NCBI RefSeq assembly: GCF_018128945.1
Contig: NZ_CP068393.1
Span: 2,294,001 to 2,358,000, forward strand
DNA: 64,000 nucleotides
DNA from: Aristaeella hokkaidonensis
GTDB taxonomy: Bacteria; Bacillota; Clostridia; Christensenellales; Aristaeellaceae
Reading direction: 5' to 3'
Part shown: positions 25,754 to 33,637 of the stretch, in pieces
How the letters are laid out: each line of letters begins with the position of its first letter
Position numbering within the stretch: position 1 is the stretch's first letter
Notes under the pieces: generated by a model
What the model was told of the DNA's origin: nothing
Seen by the model: the letters and a program-made list of their open reading frames with translations, nothing else
Databases searched by the model: none
Program-made: the position numbers and the translations under genes

Positions 25754-26437
25754 ATGAAGAAGCTCATCTGTACCGCTTTATCCCTTTTGCTGCTTTTTTC
25801 ATTCTGCAGTGCCTTTGCTGATGACGTTTCCGGCAGCCATACGCTGTATTATCAGGGCCACGCAAGCCTCCGGATCACCACTGTGGAAGGAAAAGTGATT
25901 TACGTCGATCCCTATTCCGGCGATGGATATGACGTTCCCGCGGACCTGATCCTGGTCACCCACCGGCACGATGACCACAATGGCGTCCACAAAATCAAAA
26001 ACCGGAATGAAGACTGCCAGGTTATCACCTGGAGAGAAGGCCTTGTCAACGGGGAATACCAGACCTTTGACCTGGGCTATGCCACAGTGGAGGCTGTCCA
26101 GGCCGGCAACAACCGGAATCACGACATAAAGGAATGCGTCGGCTGGGTCATCACCCTTTCCGGAGGAGTCACCGTCTACGCAGCCGGCGACACCTCCACA
26201 ACTGAGCAGATGGCCGAACTGGGGGAACGCGATATCCATTATGCCTTCTTCCCGGTGGACGGCATCTTCAATATGGAAATGGACGAGGCGATTGCCTGCG
26301 CGGAGCTGGTGAAGGCCCGTCACAATATTCCCTATCATACCATTGGAAGCGCCCGGTTTGACCAGGCCCGGGCGGAACTGTTCCAGGCTCCGAACCTGCT
26401 GATCGTCCCCGCCGGGGAAGAAATCGTATTGGAATAA
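25754..26437 (+). CDS. Exported MBL-fold metallo-hydrolase (UlaG-like)
   Basis: 227 residues; signal peptide LICTALSLLLLFSFCSAFA, then an MBL domain with LVTHRHDDHNG (HxHxDH), TVYAAGDTST and a C-terminal Asp/His pair (NIPYHTIGS). The opening YYQGHASLRITT is typical of the UlaG/YcjY-like beta-lactamase superfamily. A secreted form is uncommon for this group. AGGAGGAAAAG precedes the ATG at 25754. Substrate unknown. Confidence 0.88.
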   Translation: MKKLICTALSLLLLFSFCSAFADDVSGSHTLYYQGHASLRITTVEGKVIYVDPYSGDGYDVPADLILVTHRHDDHNGVHKIKNRNEDCQVITWREGLVNGEYQTFDLGYATVEAVQAGNNRNHDIKECVGWVITLSGGVTVYAAGDTSTTEQMAELGERDIHYAFFPVDGIFNMEMDEAIACAELVKARHNIPYHTIGSARFDQARAELFQAPNLLIVPAGEEIVLE

Positions 26438-26587
26438 AAAATCCTCCCGGATTGCCGGGAAACCGCGAAAAATCAATAAATGCAACTGCCGGTTGCGGAA
26501 TTTCCAGCCCCGTTTGATAGCCTGCAACAGCGGGATCGGGTAATCTGGGCTTGCCCGAAAGGGACAAAGCCAAGGAGGAAAACACAA

Positions 26588-27586
26588 ATGATCTTTGCGG
26601 ACAAATTAATTGATCTCAGAAAGAAGAACGGCTGGTCCCAGGAAGAACTGGCCGAGAAACTGAACGTCAGCCGGCAGGCTGTTTCCAAATGGGAAGGCGC
26701 CCAGTCCATCCCGGACATGGCGCGGATCATCCAGCTGTCTGAGCTGTTCGGCGTCAGCACCGATTACCTGCTGAAGGATAACCTGGAGCAGACAGAATCC
26801 TCCGCCGGCACCGACCTGGCCCAGGACACCGTGCCGGACGTTCCCGCCCGGACCATCGGTATGGAAGAAGCCAACGCTTTCCTGAAGATTAAGGAAGAAA
26901 ACTCCCGCCGGGTGGCGCTGGGCGTGCTGCTCTGCATTCTCTCCCCGGCAGCCCTGATCCTGCTGGGCGGCATTAATGAATTCAAGCTTTGGAACTGGTC
27001 TTCGGAAGCGGCAGGCGGCGTCGGCCTCCTGGTCATGCTGCTGATGATTCTCCCGGCAGTCGGCCTGTTCATCACCGCCGGTCTCCGGATCGCCCCCTAT
27101 GAGCGGCTGGAAAAGGAGCCCCTGGAAACCCTGTACGGCGTCACCGGTATGGTAAAATCCCGCCAGGAGAAGTTCCTGCCCCTGCGCAATCGCTACCTGA
27201 TCATCGGCGTCCTGCTCTGCATCGCGTCCCTCATCCCGCTGTTCGTCAGCCTGGTTTTCACCAAAGGTGAATCCTTCCTGCAGGTCATCGGCATCGCCGC
27301 CATCCTGGTGCTTGCCGCCATCGGCGTGATGCTGATCGTCCGGGTGTCCATCATCTGGGGCAGCTACCAGATCCTGCTGGAGGAAGGGGATTATACCCGC
27401 GAAAGCAAGGAAAGCAATAAGCATACCAGCCTCCTCACCACCGCCTACTGGTGCCTGGTTGTCGCCATCTTCCTCCTCTGGAGCTTCCTGTCAAACGACT
27501 GGAAGAACACCTGGATCGTCTGGCCCGTCGCCGCCGTCGGCTATGTCGCCGTCGCGGGAATCATCAAGGCCCTGGAAAGAAAATAA
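26588..27586 (+). CDS. XRE-family HTH regulator with C-terminal membrane domain
   Basis: 332 residues: N-terminal HTH (LIDLRKKNGWSQEELAEKLNVSRQAVSKWEGAQSIPDM, 5-45), a flexible region, then four to five membrane segments (FLCILSPAALILLGG, LVMLLMILPAVGLF, LIIGVLLCIASLIPLF, IAAILVLAAIGVMLIV, LVVAIFLLWSFL). A membrane-tethered DNA-binding protein. Start at ATG 26588 with AAGGAGG. Target genes unknown; a smaller protein of the same architecture lies at 27830. Confidence 0.9.
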   Translation: MIFADKLIDLRKKNGWSQEELAEKLNVSRQAVSKWEGAQSIPDMARIIQLSELFGVSTDYLLKDNLEQTESSAGTDLAQDTVPDVPARTIGMEEANAFLKIKEENSRRVALGVLLCILSPAALILLGGINEFKLWNWSSEAAGGVGLLVMLLMILPAVGLFITAGLRIAPYERLEKEPLETLYGVTGMVKSRQEKFLPLRNRYLIIGVLLCIASLIPLFVSLVFTKGESFLQVIGIAAILVLAAIGVMLIVRVSIIWGSYQILLEEGDYTRESKESNKHTSLLTTAYWCLVVAIFLLWSFLSNDWKNTWIVWPVAAVGYVAVAGIIKALERK

Positions 27587-27608
27587 CCGCAATCGCACCA
27601 ATGAAAAA

Positions 27609-27632
27609 GAGCGCCACTCCGGCGCTCTTTTT
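27609..27632. terminator. Bidirectional terminator
   Basis: Stem GAGCGCC / GGCGCTC, loop ACTCC, five T residues, and a matching A-run for the opposite strand; separates the convergent XRE genes. Confidence 0.85.
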
Positions 27633-27639
27633 CGTTGGC

Positions 27640-27825
27640 TCATTTTCTTCTGCCTCTCACAACCACATTCAGGATGGTTCCAAGTGCTACGGCGATCATT
27701 CCGGCTGTCATCACCGAGCGCGGCGCGTCTTCCACGAACACCGAGATCAGGATCAGGGTCAGTCCCGCGATACCCAGCAGCAGCGTCACAATCATGATCA
27801 GTTTATCCAGGGTTTTCTTTTCCAT
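27640..27825 (-). CDS. Small two-helix membrane protein
   Basis: 61 residues: KLIMIVTLLLGIAGLTLILISVFV and SVMTAGMIAVALGTILNVVV are two membrane segments separated by an EDAPR turn. Starts 4 nt after the stop of the XRE regulator gene, so cotranslated with it; possibly a partner of its membrane part. No family recognised. Confidence 0.75.
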   Translation of the reverse strand: MEKKTLDKLIMIVTLLLGIAGLTLILISVFVEDAPRSVMTAGMIAVALGTILNVVVRGRRK

Positions 27826-27829
27826 CGTC

Positions 27830-28348
27830 TTATTCCGCCTTTTCTTTTCCAATCATCCGCATTTTGAAGGCCTGGAGCTTCATCAGCGCGCCTGTGGTAT
27901 ACAGCAGGCCGAAGATCATCGCGCCCACAGCAATGCCGATGGTACCGCCCTTCAGGAAACCCATCCAGAAGGTTTCAGGTACTTCCACAAACTCCATGCC
28001 GATGTTCACCGCCAGCGCGATAATTCCGAGGATGAAGAACCAGCGTACGACTTTGGTGGTCCGCTGTTTCTGGGTGTTGCTGTACTCCGCAACCTGTAAT
28101 ACTGTTTCCTGCATTTCCGTATTCATTTTGTTCTCACTTTTCCTTTCTCCATTAAGCATTTCCCGCAGATCCACCGCATAGAGATCTGAAAGCTCCATCA
28201 GCAGATCCAGGTCCGGCATGTTCATCCCTGTTTCCCAGCGGGACACTGTCCTCCTGGAAACATTCAGGGATTCAGCCAGTTGTTCCTGTGTAAATCCTTT
28301 TTCCTTCCGAAGGTCTTTCATGAAGGTTCCGATCTTCTGCAGATCCAT
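27830..28348 (-). CDS. XRE-family HTH regulator with two membrane segments
   Basis: 172 residues: HTH at 6-50 (MKDLRKEKGFTQEQLAESLNVSRRTVSRWETGMNMPDLD), a linker, then WFFILGIIALAVNIGMEFV and GTIGIAVGAMIFGLLYTTGAL. Start at ATG 28346-28348 with AAAGGAG. Similar in plan to the protein at 26588 but divergent in sequence. Reads toward a terminator shared with that gene. Confidence 0.88.
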   Translation of the reverse strand: MDLQKIGTFMKDLRKEKGFTQEQLAESLNVSRRTVSRWETGMNMPDLDLLMELSDLYAVDLREMLNGERKSENKMNTEMQETVLQVAEYSNTQKQRTTKVVRWFFILGIIALAVNIGMEFVEVPETFWMGFLKGGTIGIAVGAMIFGLLYTTGALMKLQAFKMRMIGKEKAE

Positions 28349-28540
28349 GTCGGTGTCTCCTTTCGATGGCGAGTGTACCTGAATCCGCTCCCGGTGAACA
28401 GGACATAAAGTGAGCAAAAGCCCTTATTTCACCGATGGGACACACCTTGTCCCATGAGAAACCGATGACCCGAAGCATGTTCCATTATATCCTCCACGGC
28501 CTTAAAAAGAAACAAACAAACGGCTTTTCCGGGGCATTCT

Positions 28541-28580
28541 GTATACAAAATTTGACTTATTTGGCCTCTCTTCCTATAAT
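28541..28580 (+). promoter_or_regulatory. Promoter of exported paralog 1
   Basis: TTGACT (28552-28557), 17-bp spacer, TATAAT (28575-28580). The motif GTATACAAAATTTGAC overlapping the -35 is identical before paralog 2 (29833 on), so both probably respond to one regulator. The 28349-28540 stretch otherwise shows nothing coding. Confidence 0.8.
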
Positions 28581-28643
28581 AATCGTCGAATATATATGAA
28601 CAGGAAAGAAATCCTGCGGAAAAAAATCAGGAGGATTAAAAAG

Positions 28644-29747
28644 ATGAAAAAGTTACTTGCTCTGCTCATGAGCCTCATGCTGCTGTGCGGAATTGCCGCT
28701 GCCAATGCGGAAGCTGAACTGCCTTACCTGGAGACCGTCGATCAGGATATGTATATTAACCAGACCCTGCTGACGAACGAGTCTTATCCCCAGGTCTGCA
28801 TTTCTCCTTTCTCCGCTTACTCCCTGTTTGAAAGCACCTATGATGAGCCCTGGTATGTTACCTTCCCCTGCCCCGAAGGCGCCCAGTGCAACGAGTTCAG
28901 CGTGGACAGCTGCAGCTTCCTGGACGTCAGCAACGCCTATCAGTATTTCTACCAGGCCACCGATTCCTACAGCTACGAAACCTTCCTGAACAAGTGCGAG
29001 GATGAAAGCAACATCATCCTGGACGGTTCCGACAAGGCTGCTGCCTACATCAGCCCCGACCGCGGCAACGCCTATGCCCTGCTGGGCCTGGACGAGATCA
29101 AGCGCGGCGCCAAGCTGTATGTCAGCGTTTCCATGGACCTCTACCGGAAGCTGCCGGAAGACAGCCGTGCACAGACGCTGACCGACTTCATCAAGGCTGA
29201 AGTGGAACGCATCAAAACCAATATGACCTGCGCTGTCAAGGACAAGTTCTGGACCGTGGACGCCTGCAAGGGTGTGAAGCTGTACAGCGTTTCCATCCCC
29301 GGCATGACCCTGGTGCAGGATCTGCCCGCTTCCATCGACTTCCACTTTGACGGCGAGACCTTCACCGCCAAGCCCTTCATCACCCGGGTTGACGGCCAGG
29401 AATTCACCGTTTACGCCTCCGCGGAAGACCGCAGCAAGTCCGTCCGCATCCAGGCGGAAATCAATTCCTACTCCTACGTGTTCTACAACCGTGAAGCGTC
29501 CGAATACACCATGGTCACCCTGGATGACGGTTCCGAATGGGGCCTGTACGTTGCCAACGACAAGGAAGGCAAGCCCTACTCCGTGTACGCTTCCCGCGTG
29601 CTGTCCGCCAAGGATGACAAGACCCTCTACTTCACCTACCAGCTCACTGTTGGCCAGGGAGGCATGGTCTGGGCTGACCTGGACGCCTTCAAGGCCGATC
29701 TGAGCACCCTGGCCCAGACGCTCCAGTTCCCCGGCCTGCCGGAATAA
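28644..29747 (+). CDS. Exported protein of unknown function, paralog 1
   Basis: 367 residues, signal peptide MKKLLALLMSLMLLCGIAAANA-EAE. No known domain visible. Conserved features shared with paralog 2: QVCISPFSAYSLFESTY, LPEDSRAQTLTDF, NMTCAVKDKFWTVDACKG, and SIDFHFDGETFTAKPF near 245. Two cysteines at about 207 and 218 may form a disulfide. AGGAGGA lies 9 nt before the ATG. The pair has the same length, start region and promoter, so it arose by recent duplication. Confidence 0.82.
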   Translation: MKKLLALLMSLMLLCGIAAANAEAELPYLETVDQDMYINQTLLTNESYPQVCISPFSAYSLFESTYDEPWYVTFPCPEGAQCNEFSVDSCSFLDVSNAYQYFYQATDSYSYETFLNKCEDESNIILDGSDKAAAYISPDRGNAYALLGLDEIKRGAKLYVSVSMDLYRKLPEDSRAQTLTDFIKAEVERIKTNMTCAVKDKFWTVDACKGVKLYSVSIPGMTLVQDLPASIDFHFDGETFTAKPFITRVDGQEFTVYASAEDRSKSVRIQAEINSYSYVFYNREASEYTMVTLDDGSEWGLYVANDKEGKPYSVYASRVLSAKDDKTLYFTYQLTVGQGGMVWADLDAFKADLSTLAQTLQFPGLPE

Positions 29748-29768
29748 GTTGAATAAAACAAACCAAAC

Positions 29769-29800
29769 GGGAATCGTCTTCAACGACGATTCCCTTTTTT
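29769..29800 (+). terminator. Terminator of paralog 1
   Basis: Perfect 10-bp stem GGGAATCGTC / GACGATTCCC, loop TTCAAC, six T residues. Confidence 0.92.
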
Positions 29801-29832
29801 CGTTAAGCGCCCACATCAATCTGCGATCGATT

Positions 29833-29872
29833 GTATACAAAATTTGACAGTTACGGAACCCCTCCATATAAT
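29833..29872 (+). promoter_or_regulatory. Promoter of exported paralog 2
   Basis: TTGACA (29844-29849), 17-bp spacer, TATAAT (29867-29872), with the same GTATACAAAATTTGAC block as paralog 1. Confidence 0.85.
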
Positions 29873-29932
29873 TAACGTCGTATACAGTGAACAGAAAAGA
29901 ATCCTGCGAAAAAGATGAACGGGAGGATTATG

Positions 29933-31036
29933 ATGAAAAAGTTGCTCGCTTTGCTCATGGGACTCATGCTGCTGTGCGGCATCGCCGCCGCCAGTGCGGA
30001 AGCTGAACTGCCTTATCTGGAGACCGTCGATCAGAATATGTATTTCAACAAGACCCTGCTGACGAGCGAGTCTTATCCCCAGGTCTGCATTTCTCCTTTC
30101 TCCGCCTACTCCCTGTTTGAAAGCACATATGAAGAACCCTGGTATGTCACCTTCCCCGGCCCCGAAGGCGCCCAGTGCTGCGAGTTCGGCGTGAACAACT
30201 GCGTCTTTCTGGACGTCAGCAATGCTTATTCGTATTCATACCATGGTGCTGATTCCTACAGCTATGAAACCTTCCTGAACAAATGCCCGGATGAGAACAA
30301 CATCCTCCTGGACGGTTCGGACAAGATTGCCGCCTATATTGTTCCCGATTACGGCAACGCGTTCGCGCTGTTCGGTCTGGATGAGATCAAACGCGGTGCC
30401 AAGCTGTATGTCTCTATCTCCATGGACTTGTACCGGAAGCTGCCGGAAGACAGCCGCGCACAGACGCTGACCGACCTCCTCATGGCTGAGATCGAACGCA
30501 TCAAAACCAACATGACCTGCGCCGTCAACGACAAGTTCTGGACCGTGGATGCCTGCAAGGGTGCGAAGCTGCTCAGCTCTTCCATCCCCGGCATGACCAT
30601 TGTTCAGGATCTGCCCGCCTCCATCGACTTCCACTTTGACGGCGAGACCTTCACCGCCAGGCCCTTCATCTCCCATGTTGATTGTGAAAAATACAACATC
30701 TACGCCGCCGCGGAAGACCGCAGCAAGTCCGTCCGCATTGAAGCGGAAATCAATTCCTTCTCCCACGTGTTCTACAACCGGGAAGCCTCCGAATACACCA
30801 TGGTCACCCTGGATGACGGCAGCGAATGGGGCCTGTACGTCGCCAACGACACAGATGGCAAGCCCTACTCCGTGTACGCTTCCCGCGTGCTGTCCTCCAA
30901 AGATGACAAGACCCTCTACTTCACTTATCAGCTCACAGTCGGCCAGGGAGGCATGGTCTGGGCTGACCTGGACGCCTTCAAGGCCGATCTGAACACCCTG
31001 GTCAAGACCGTTCAGTTCCCCGGCCTGCCGGAATAA
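29933..31036 (+). CDS. Exported protein of unknown function, paralog 2
   Basis: 367 residues, very close to paralog 1 along its whole length (most differences are conservative or clustered around residues 80-120 and 240-255). Signal peptide MKKLLALLMGLMLLCGIAAASA-EAE. Two in-frame ATGs (29930, 29933) follow GGGAGG; I chose the second to match paralog 1. Own promoter and terminator, so the duplication copied a whole transcription unit. Confidence 0.82.
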   Translation: MKKLLALLMGLMLLCGIAAASAEAELPYLETVDQNMYFNKTLLTSESYPQVCISPFSAYSLFESTYEEPWYVTFPGPEGAQCCEFGVNNCVFLDVSNAYSYSYHGADSYSYETFLNKCPDENNILLDGSDKIAAYIVPDYGNAFALFGLDEIKRGAKLYVSISMDLYRKLPEDSRAQTLTDLLMAEIERIKTNMTCAVNDKFWTVDACKGAKLLSSSIPGMTIVQDLPASIDFHFDGETFTARPFISHVDCEKYNIYAAAEDRSKSVRIEAEINSFSHVFYNREASEYTMVTLDDGSEWGLYVANDTDGKPYSVYASRVLSSKDDKTLYFTYQLTVGQGGMVWADLDAFKADLNTLVKTVQFPGLPE

Positions 31037-31058
31037 TCCAACCAAAAGGATAAAAAGA

Positions 31059-31086
31059 GAACCGCTGATACTAGCGGTTCTTTTTT
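31059..31086 (+). terminator. Terminator of paralog 2
   Basis: Stem GAACCGCT / AGCGGTTC, loop GATACT, six T residues. Confidence 0.9.
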
Positions 31087-31103
31087 ATGTCCTCAAGGTT
31101 TCA

Positions 31104-31200
31104 GTAACTGTCACATTCGACGAAGTCGAATATTTCACAAATCAGCGCAGCTGATTTATTTCACATCGATCTCCGATCGATATTTCATTGCTGCGCAGCA
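31104..31200. repeat. Variable-stem hairpin array C
   Basis: TTCGAC-GAA-GTCGAA, AATCAGC-GCA-GCTGATT and TCGATC-TCC-GATCGA joined by TATTTCACA, ending TATTTCATT, then GCTGC-GCA-GCAGC. The array invades the flavoprotein gene: that gene's stop codon (31185-31187) is part of the terminal linker. Confidence 0.85.
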
Positions 31201-31736
31201 GCCACCGCTTCTCCCATCTTCCTTGCCTTCTCTATCCCGTCCGTCCCGGCCACATCGCCCTTCTCCTTCACGCCGGGCACCAGCACCATTCCCGCGTCCT
31301 CCAGCTTGAAGAACCGCAGGATCATCCTGTACTGCAGGACAATCGGGTCAAACAGGTCCGGAATCTCCGCGGCTCCGGCCAGGATCAGCCCCAGCTTCCG
31401 GATCGCGAACTCATTCCGCATGGGCGTATGCAGCCGGTCCACCAGCGCCTTCAGCTGCGCGCTGATGCCATAGAAGTATACTGGGGAAGCGATCACCAGC
31501 ACCTCGGCCTGTTTCAGCTTCTCATAAATAGCCTGCATGCCGTCCTCCCGGAAGCACCTGTGTCCTTCCCGGGTATAGCAGCTGTTACAGCCTATGCATG
31601 GATGAATGTCGTAATCCGCCACGGACACCAGCTCCACCTCATGCTGTTTCCCGGCGCCTTCGGCGAAGGCCTGCGCCAGCAGTTCCGTATTTCCGCCCTT
31701 CCGGACACTTCCGACCAGTACAACAATCCTGCTCAT
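31185..31736 (-). CDS. Flavodoxin-like iron-sulfur flavoprotein / NADPH-dependent FMN reductase
   Basis: 183 residues. FMN-binding start IVVLVGSVRKGGNTELLAQAF and a second loop ASPVYFYGISAQLKALVDR mark the NADPH-dependent FMN reductase fold; the insert HPCIGCNSCYTREGHRCF resembles the compact cysteine motif of iron-sulfur flavoproteins (Isf). Such proteins carry electrons from ferredoxin and help reduce oxygen or peroxide in anaerobes. ATG at 31736 after GAGGG. The last codons and stop are supplied by repeat array C. Confidence 0.88.
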   Translation of the reverse strand: MSRIVVLVGSVRKGGNTELLAQAFAEGAGKQHEVELVSVADYDIHPCIGCNSCYTREGHRCFREDGMQAIYEKLKQAEVLVIASPVYFYGISAQLKALVDRLHTPMRNEFAIRKLGLILAGAAEIPDLFDPIVLQYRMILRFFKLEDAGMVLVPGVKEKGDVAGTDGIEKARKMGEAVAAAQQ

Positions 31737-31902
31737 GCGTCTTTGCCCTCTTTATAACAGTTTTTCTTTGATAACAAAAACAGAGGATTTTTTCTTCCTC
31801 CGATGGCTGTATATTACCACATTTTGGCCGAAAATTCAAGACTTGTAATCTCTCCGCGCAAGGTGTATTAAGCATCCATCACTGATGAAGGAGGCCTTGT
31901 GT

Positions 31903-32784
31903 ATGGATCATATGACAGCCAAAGTCAGCTGTTTCGCAAGGGCATATCACTGGCAAAACAACCCGGTTCCCATCTTTGCCGACAGTGCCGCAAAACAGCT
32001 GCTTGGAGAAGAGTATCAGCAAATCGCGCAGAGCATGACCCAGGGAATTCCTTTCTTTCTGCCGGACTTTCACGGCAGCCCTGCGGAAGGCCTGCGCCTG
32101 ATTGTGAACAGGCAGCTTTCCCCTTCCGTCCTCGGCCGGAGCGCGTACTGCGAAAGGATGCTGGCCAACGAGCAGCGACTCGGCTGTCGCCAGTACGTCC
32201 TCTTCGCCTCCGGCTACGACACCTTCGCTATCCGGAACAGGGATGCCTCCCTTTCCGTATATGAGCTGGATCTGCCGGACGTCCTGGCCGACAAGCAATG
32301 TCGGATTGAAAAAGCGAGCCTGGCATCCGGCGCGGTATACGTTCCCTGCGACCTGGCGGATCCTGCCTGGAAAGACCGGCTTACAGAAGGCGGCTTCGTT
32401 CCCGGGCAGAAAGCCTTCTGCAGCCTGCTGGGCATCAGCTACTACCTGGATAAAGACGCCTTCCGGAGCCTGCTCACCGCCCTGGGCAGCCTGCTGTGCG
32501 ACGGTTCAGCCCTCTGCCTGGATTATCCCTCCCCGGAGGACAGCAGCGAAACCCGGATCAACCAGGCCCTGGCCCGGGGCGCCGGCGAGCAGATGAAGGC
32601 GCAGTACACTGTCCGGGAAATGGAAACCCTCCTGGCGGAGTGCGGCTTCCTGGTTTATGAACACCTGGACCATACAGCCATGACCGGCCAGTACTTCGCG
32701 GAATACAACCAGTCCTCCCCGGACCATCCCCTGGAAGCCCCGAAGGGCGTCTGCTATCTCCTTGCCGTCCGAAAAAGCACTTGA
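31903..32784 (+). CDS. Class I SAM-dependent methyltransferase (LCMT/PPM-like)
   Basis: 293 residues. The layout FARAYHWQ...FLPDFHGS...NRQLSPSVLGRSAYCERML, then QYVLFASGYDTFAIR and VYELDLPDVLADKQCRIEKA, is that of the leucine-carboxyl-methyltransferase-like family (TIGR00027-type) acting on polyketides or small acids. Start at ATG 31903, 9 nt after AAGGAGG; an earlier ATG overlaps that box. Likely in an operon with the DUF402 gene 70 bp downstream. Confidence 0.85.
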   Translation: MDHMTAKVSCFARAYHWQNNPVPIFADSAAKQLLGEEYQQIAQSMTQGIPFFLPDFHGSPAEGLRLIVNRQLSPSVLGRSAYCERMLANEQRLGCRQYVLFASGYDTFAIRNRDASLSVYELDLPDVLADKQCRIEKASLASGAVYVPCDLADPAWKDRLTEGGFVPGQKAFCSLLGISYYLDKDAFRSLLTALGSLLCDGSALCLDYPSPEDSSETRINQALARGAGEQMKAQYTVREMETLLAECGFLVYEHLDHTAMTGQYFAEYNQSSPDHPLEAPKGVCYLLAVRKST

Positions 32785-32855
32785 AGATTTCCCGGCTCCC
32801 TGTACAATAAGGGTACCGGCATCCGGCCGGTGATCCTTTGGAAAAGAGGCACACT

Positions 32856-33395
32856 GTGAAAACGATCAGGAAAAAGCATATGGACCGGCGGGAGTGGTAT
32901 TCCGACTCCGACCGGGAGTATGCCTGCATTTATCACCGGGACGACTGCTTTCAGGGCGGTATCGGCCTGCTCACCTTTACCGGGCTGAAGGAGCCCGAAT
33001 CCGTGGACTCCCCGGAAGGCCCGCTGTGCATTGCAGCCAACGGCTACCAGTGGCTGGAGCTTGTACCGGAAGGCGGCCATTTCGCCCTCACCGCCATGTT
33101 CCATGACGGCACCCTCTTCGAGCAGTATACGGACATCACCCTCCGCAACGAGGTGGACGAAAACGGAGACGCCGCCTTCTATGACCTGCTGCTGGACGTG
33201 GTTGTCCTGAGCGACGGCACGCCCCGCGTCCTGGACCGGGAAGAGCTGGATGAAGCCCTGGCCGGCGGCATCATCTCCCGGGCGGAGTATGCCCTGGCCC
33301 TCCAGACAGCCAACCAGGTGGTGGACTTCTACACCACCCACAAAGACCTGATCCGGAAAAAGCTATTCGAATACAAAGCGCTCTTTGAGAAATAA
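32856..33395 (+). CDS. DUF402 family protein
   Basis: 179 residues. DUF402 (FomD-like barrel) features: REWYSDSDREYACIYH, WLELVPEGGHFALTAMFHDGTLFEQYTDI, and DLLLDVVVLSDGTPRVLDREELDEAL. Characterised relatives are nucleoside-diphosphate or Ntp hydrolases; the acidic DxDE-rich part (NEVDENGDAAFYDLLLDVVV) suits metal binding. Start GTG at 32856 with AGAGG 8 nt upstream. Confidence 0.85.
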   Translation: MKTIRKKHMDRREWYSDSDREYACIYHRDDCFQGGIGLLTFTGLKEPESVDSPEGPLCIAANGYQWLELVPEGGHFALTAMFHDGTLFEQYTDITLRNEVDENGDAAFYDLLLDVVVLSDGTPRVLDREELDEALAGGIISRAEYALALQTANQVVDFYTTHKDLIRKKLFEYKALFEK

Positions 33396-33417
33396 GAGGC
33401 ATGACAAATAGAAAAAG

Positions 33418-33510
33418 CGCGGAGCACATGACAGGGGGACAGACCCTCAGTCACATTCTTTTCAAGAACAGTGACAGAGGTTCAGTCCCCAGCAGTCATA
33501 CGCTCCGCGT
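33418..33510. repeat. Long REP-like hairpin, second copy
   Basis: Outer arms GCGCGGAGC / GCTCCGCG, middle ATGACAGGGGGACAGAC and GTTCAGTCCCCAGCAGTCAT, inner TTCTT/AAGAA. Near-identical to 15281-15362 in the middle, while the outer arms differ but still pair. Confidence 0.75.
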
Positions 33511-33514
33511 TTCA

Positions 33515-33637
33515 GTTACTATCACATTCGATAAAATCGAATATTTCACAAATCAGCAAAGCTGATTTATTTCACATTTGACGAAGTCAAATATTTCACA
33601 TCGATCTTTGATCGATATTTCATTGCTGCGAAGCAGC
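33515..33637. repeat. Variable-stem hairpin array D
   Basis: TTCGAT-AAA-ATCGAA, AATCAGC-AAA-GCTGATT, TTTGAC-GAA-GTCAAA, TCGATC-TTT-GATCGA with TATTTCACA linkers, closing ATTTCATT and GCTGC-GAA-GCAGC, ending exactly at the stop codon of the minus-strand gene at 33638. Confidence 0.87.

Noticed and set aside
28349..28540. Additional gene upstream of exported paralog 1
   Set aside because: Only short frames without start signals; nothing supported.
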